Positions 5,503 to 5,770 of a stretch of DNA of 5,770 nucleotides are shown here, piece after piece (positions within the stretch are counted from its first letter, which is position 1; each line of letters starts with the position of its first letter). The notes beneath the pieces were generated by a model. It searched no databases and had not been told where the DNA came from. It worked only from the letters and a program-made list of their open reading frames with translations. Source of the stretch: Gammaproteobacteria bacterium (GTDB taxonomy: Bacteria; Pseudomonadota; Gammaproteobacteria; SZUA-229); the NCBI GenBank assembly GCA_029880105.1, contig JAOUPA010000121.1, positions 1 to 5,770 on the forward strand, read 5' to 3'. The position numbers were made by a program, and so were the translations under genes.

Positions 5503-5770
5503 TTAGAAGTGCAGGAAGGCACCCACCATCACGCCCTTGAATTCAAGGTCGGTATTAACTTTGTCGAGGCCTTTAAGCTCCAGCGTCGTAGTCTTCATGC
5601 CTAGCTCGATACCTACCACGCCAAACTCGTAGAGCAAGCGCAGGCGCAGATCCTGGTAACTGGCATCGGAATAACTGATGACATTGATATCACCACCGAT
5701 AGACAACCCGGTCAGTGGCAGGTCAAATTGCGCATTTACATAGAGCATAGGGATAGTGGCAGAGACAGCA
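5503..5770 (-). CDS. Outer-membrane beta-barrel protein, C-terminal part (TIGR04219-like)
   Basis: The minus-strand frame is open to the window edge, so 88 C-terminal residues are visible and the start lies outside. The first visible residues are AVSATIPMLYVNAQFDLP, so the Met of MLY is internal. The sequence alternates polar and hydrophobic residues in several strands and ends in Phe (GAFLHF), the usual C-terminal signature recognised by the Bam machinery. The order P-MLY, FDLPLTGLS, YEFGVVGIELG, then a D-x-x-x-x-DLEFKG-x-x-x-G-x-FxHF ending matches what I recall of the TIGR04219 outer-membrane family, whose members are usually about 230-250 residues. No substrate is known. It is convergent with the small membrane protein and shares its terminator. 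Confidence 0.8.
   Translation of the reverse strand, partial: AVSATIPMLYVNAQFDLPLTGLSIGGDINVISYSDASYQDLRLRLLYEFGVVGIELGMKTTTLELKGLDKVNTDLEFKGVMVGAFLHF

Noticed and set aside
1..5770. Defence system, mobile element or CRISPR array
   Set aside because: No repeats with regular spacing, transposase, integrase, nuclease or restriction motifs are visible; gene content and base composition look chromosomal and uniform.

Overview
This window looks like ordinary chromosomal DNA from a gammaproteobacterium. The support is indirect: tandem Slp-family outer-membrane lipoproteins, a DUF2788-like small membrane protein, a TIGR04219-like outer-membrane barrel, an LsrG-like protein, and intermediate G+C with diderm lipoproteins throughout. 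I cannot name a genus. There is no tRNA, rRNA, CRISPR array, transposase or phage gene, and no non-coding stretch longer than about 130 bases.

Layout. At the left edge is the 3' part of a short membrane-only cation diffusion facilitator (2-472, +). Next come a small cysteine-rich lipoprotein of unknown function (577-879, +) and a 469-residue protein joining an N-terminal cyclic-nucleotide-binding-like domain to a complete Ser/Thr protein kinase (1005-2414, +). A compact same-strand cluster follows, with gaps of 18, 34 and 21 bases: two tandem Slp-family lipoproteins (2516-3067 and 3086-3568), an LsrG-like ABM-domain protein (3603-3899) and an iron-type alcohol dehydrogenase-family oxidoreductase (3921-5105). 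A two-helix membrane protein (5211-5411, +) then faces a convergent, 5'-truncated outer-membrane beta-barrel gene (5503-5770, -). A strong bidirectional terminator (5444-5478) separates these last two.

How the genes may work together. The two Slp proteins are probably co-transcribed and likely sit in the outer membrane. The LsrG-like protein and the dehydrogenase make a plausible two-step cytoplasmic carbonyl-metabolism pair, but their substrate cannot be read from the sequence, and no lsr transport or kinase genes are in view. The kinase could sense a ligand through its N-terminal domain and signal by phosphorylation. Its adjacency to the Slp cluster is suggestive only, because about 100 bases with a possible promoter lie between them.

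The most notable points are the kinase's ligand pocket, which lacks the usual phosphate-binding arginine, and the dehydrogenase, which has Gln and Ser in place of two highly conserved histidines. Also notable are an LsrG homologue outside an lsr context and an aromatic/His/Pro-rich tail on the first Slp protein. I see no clear evidence of a wholly new multi-gene system.
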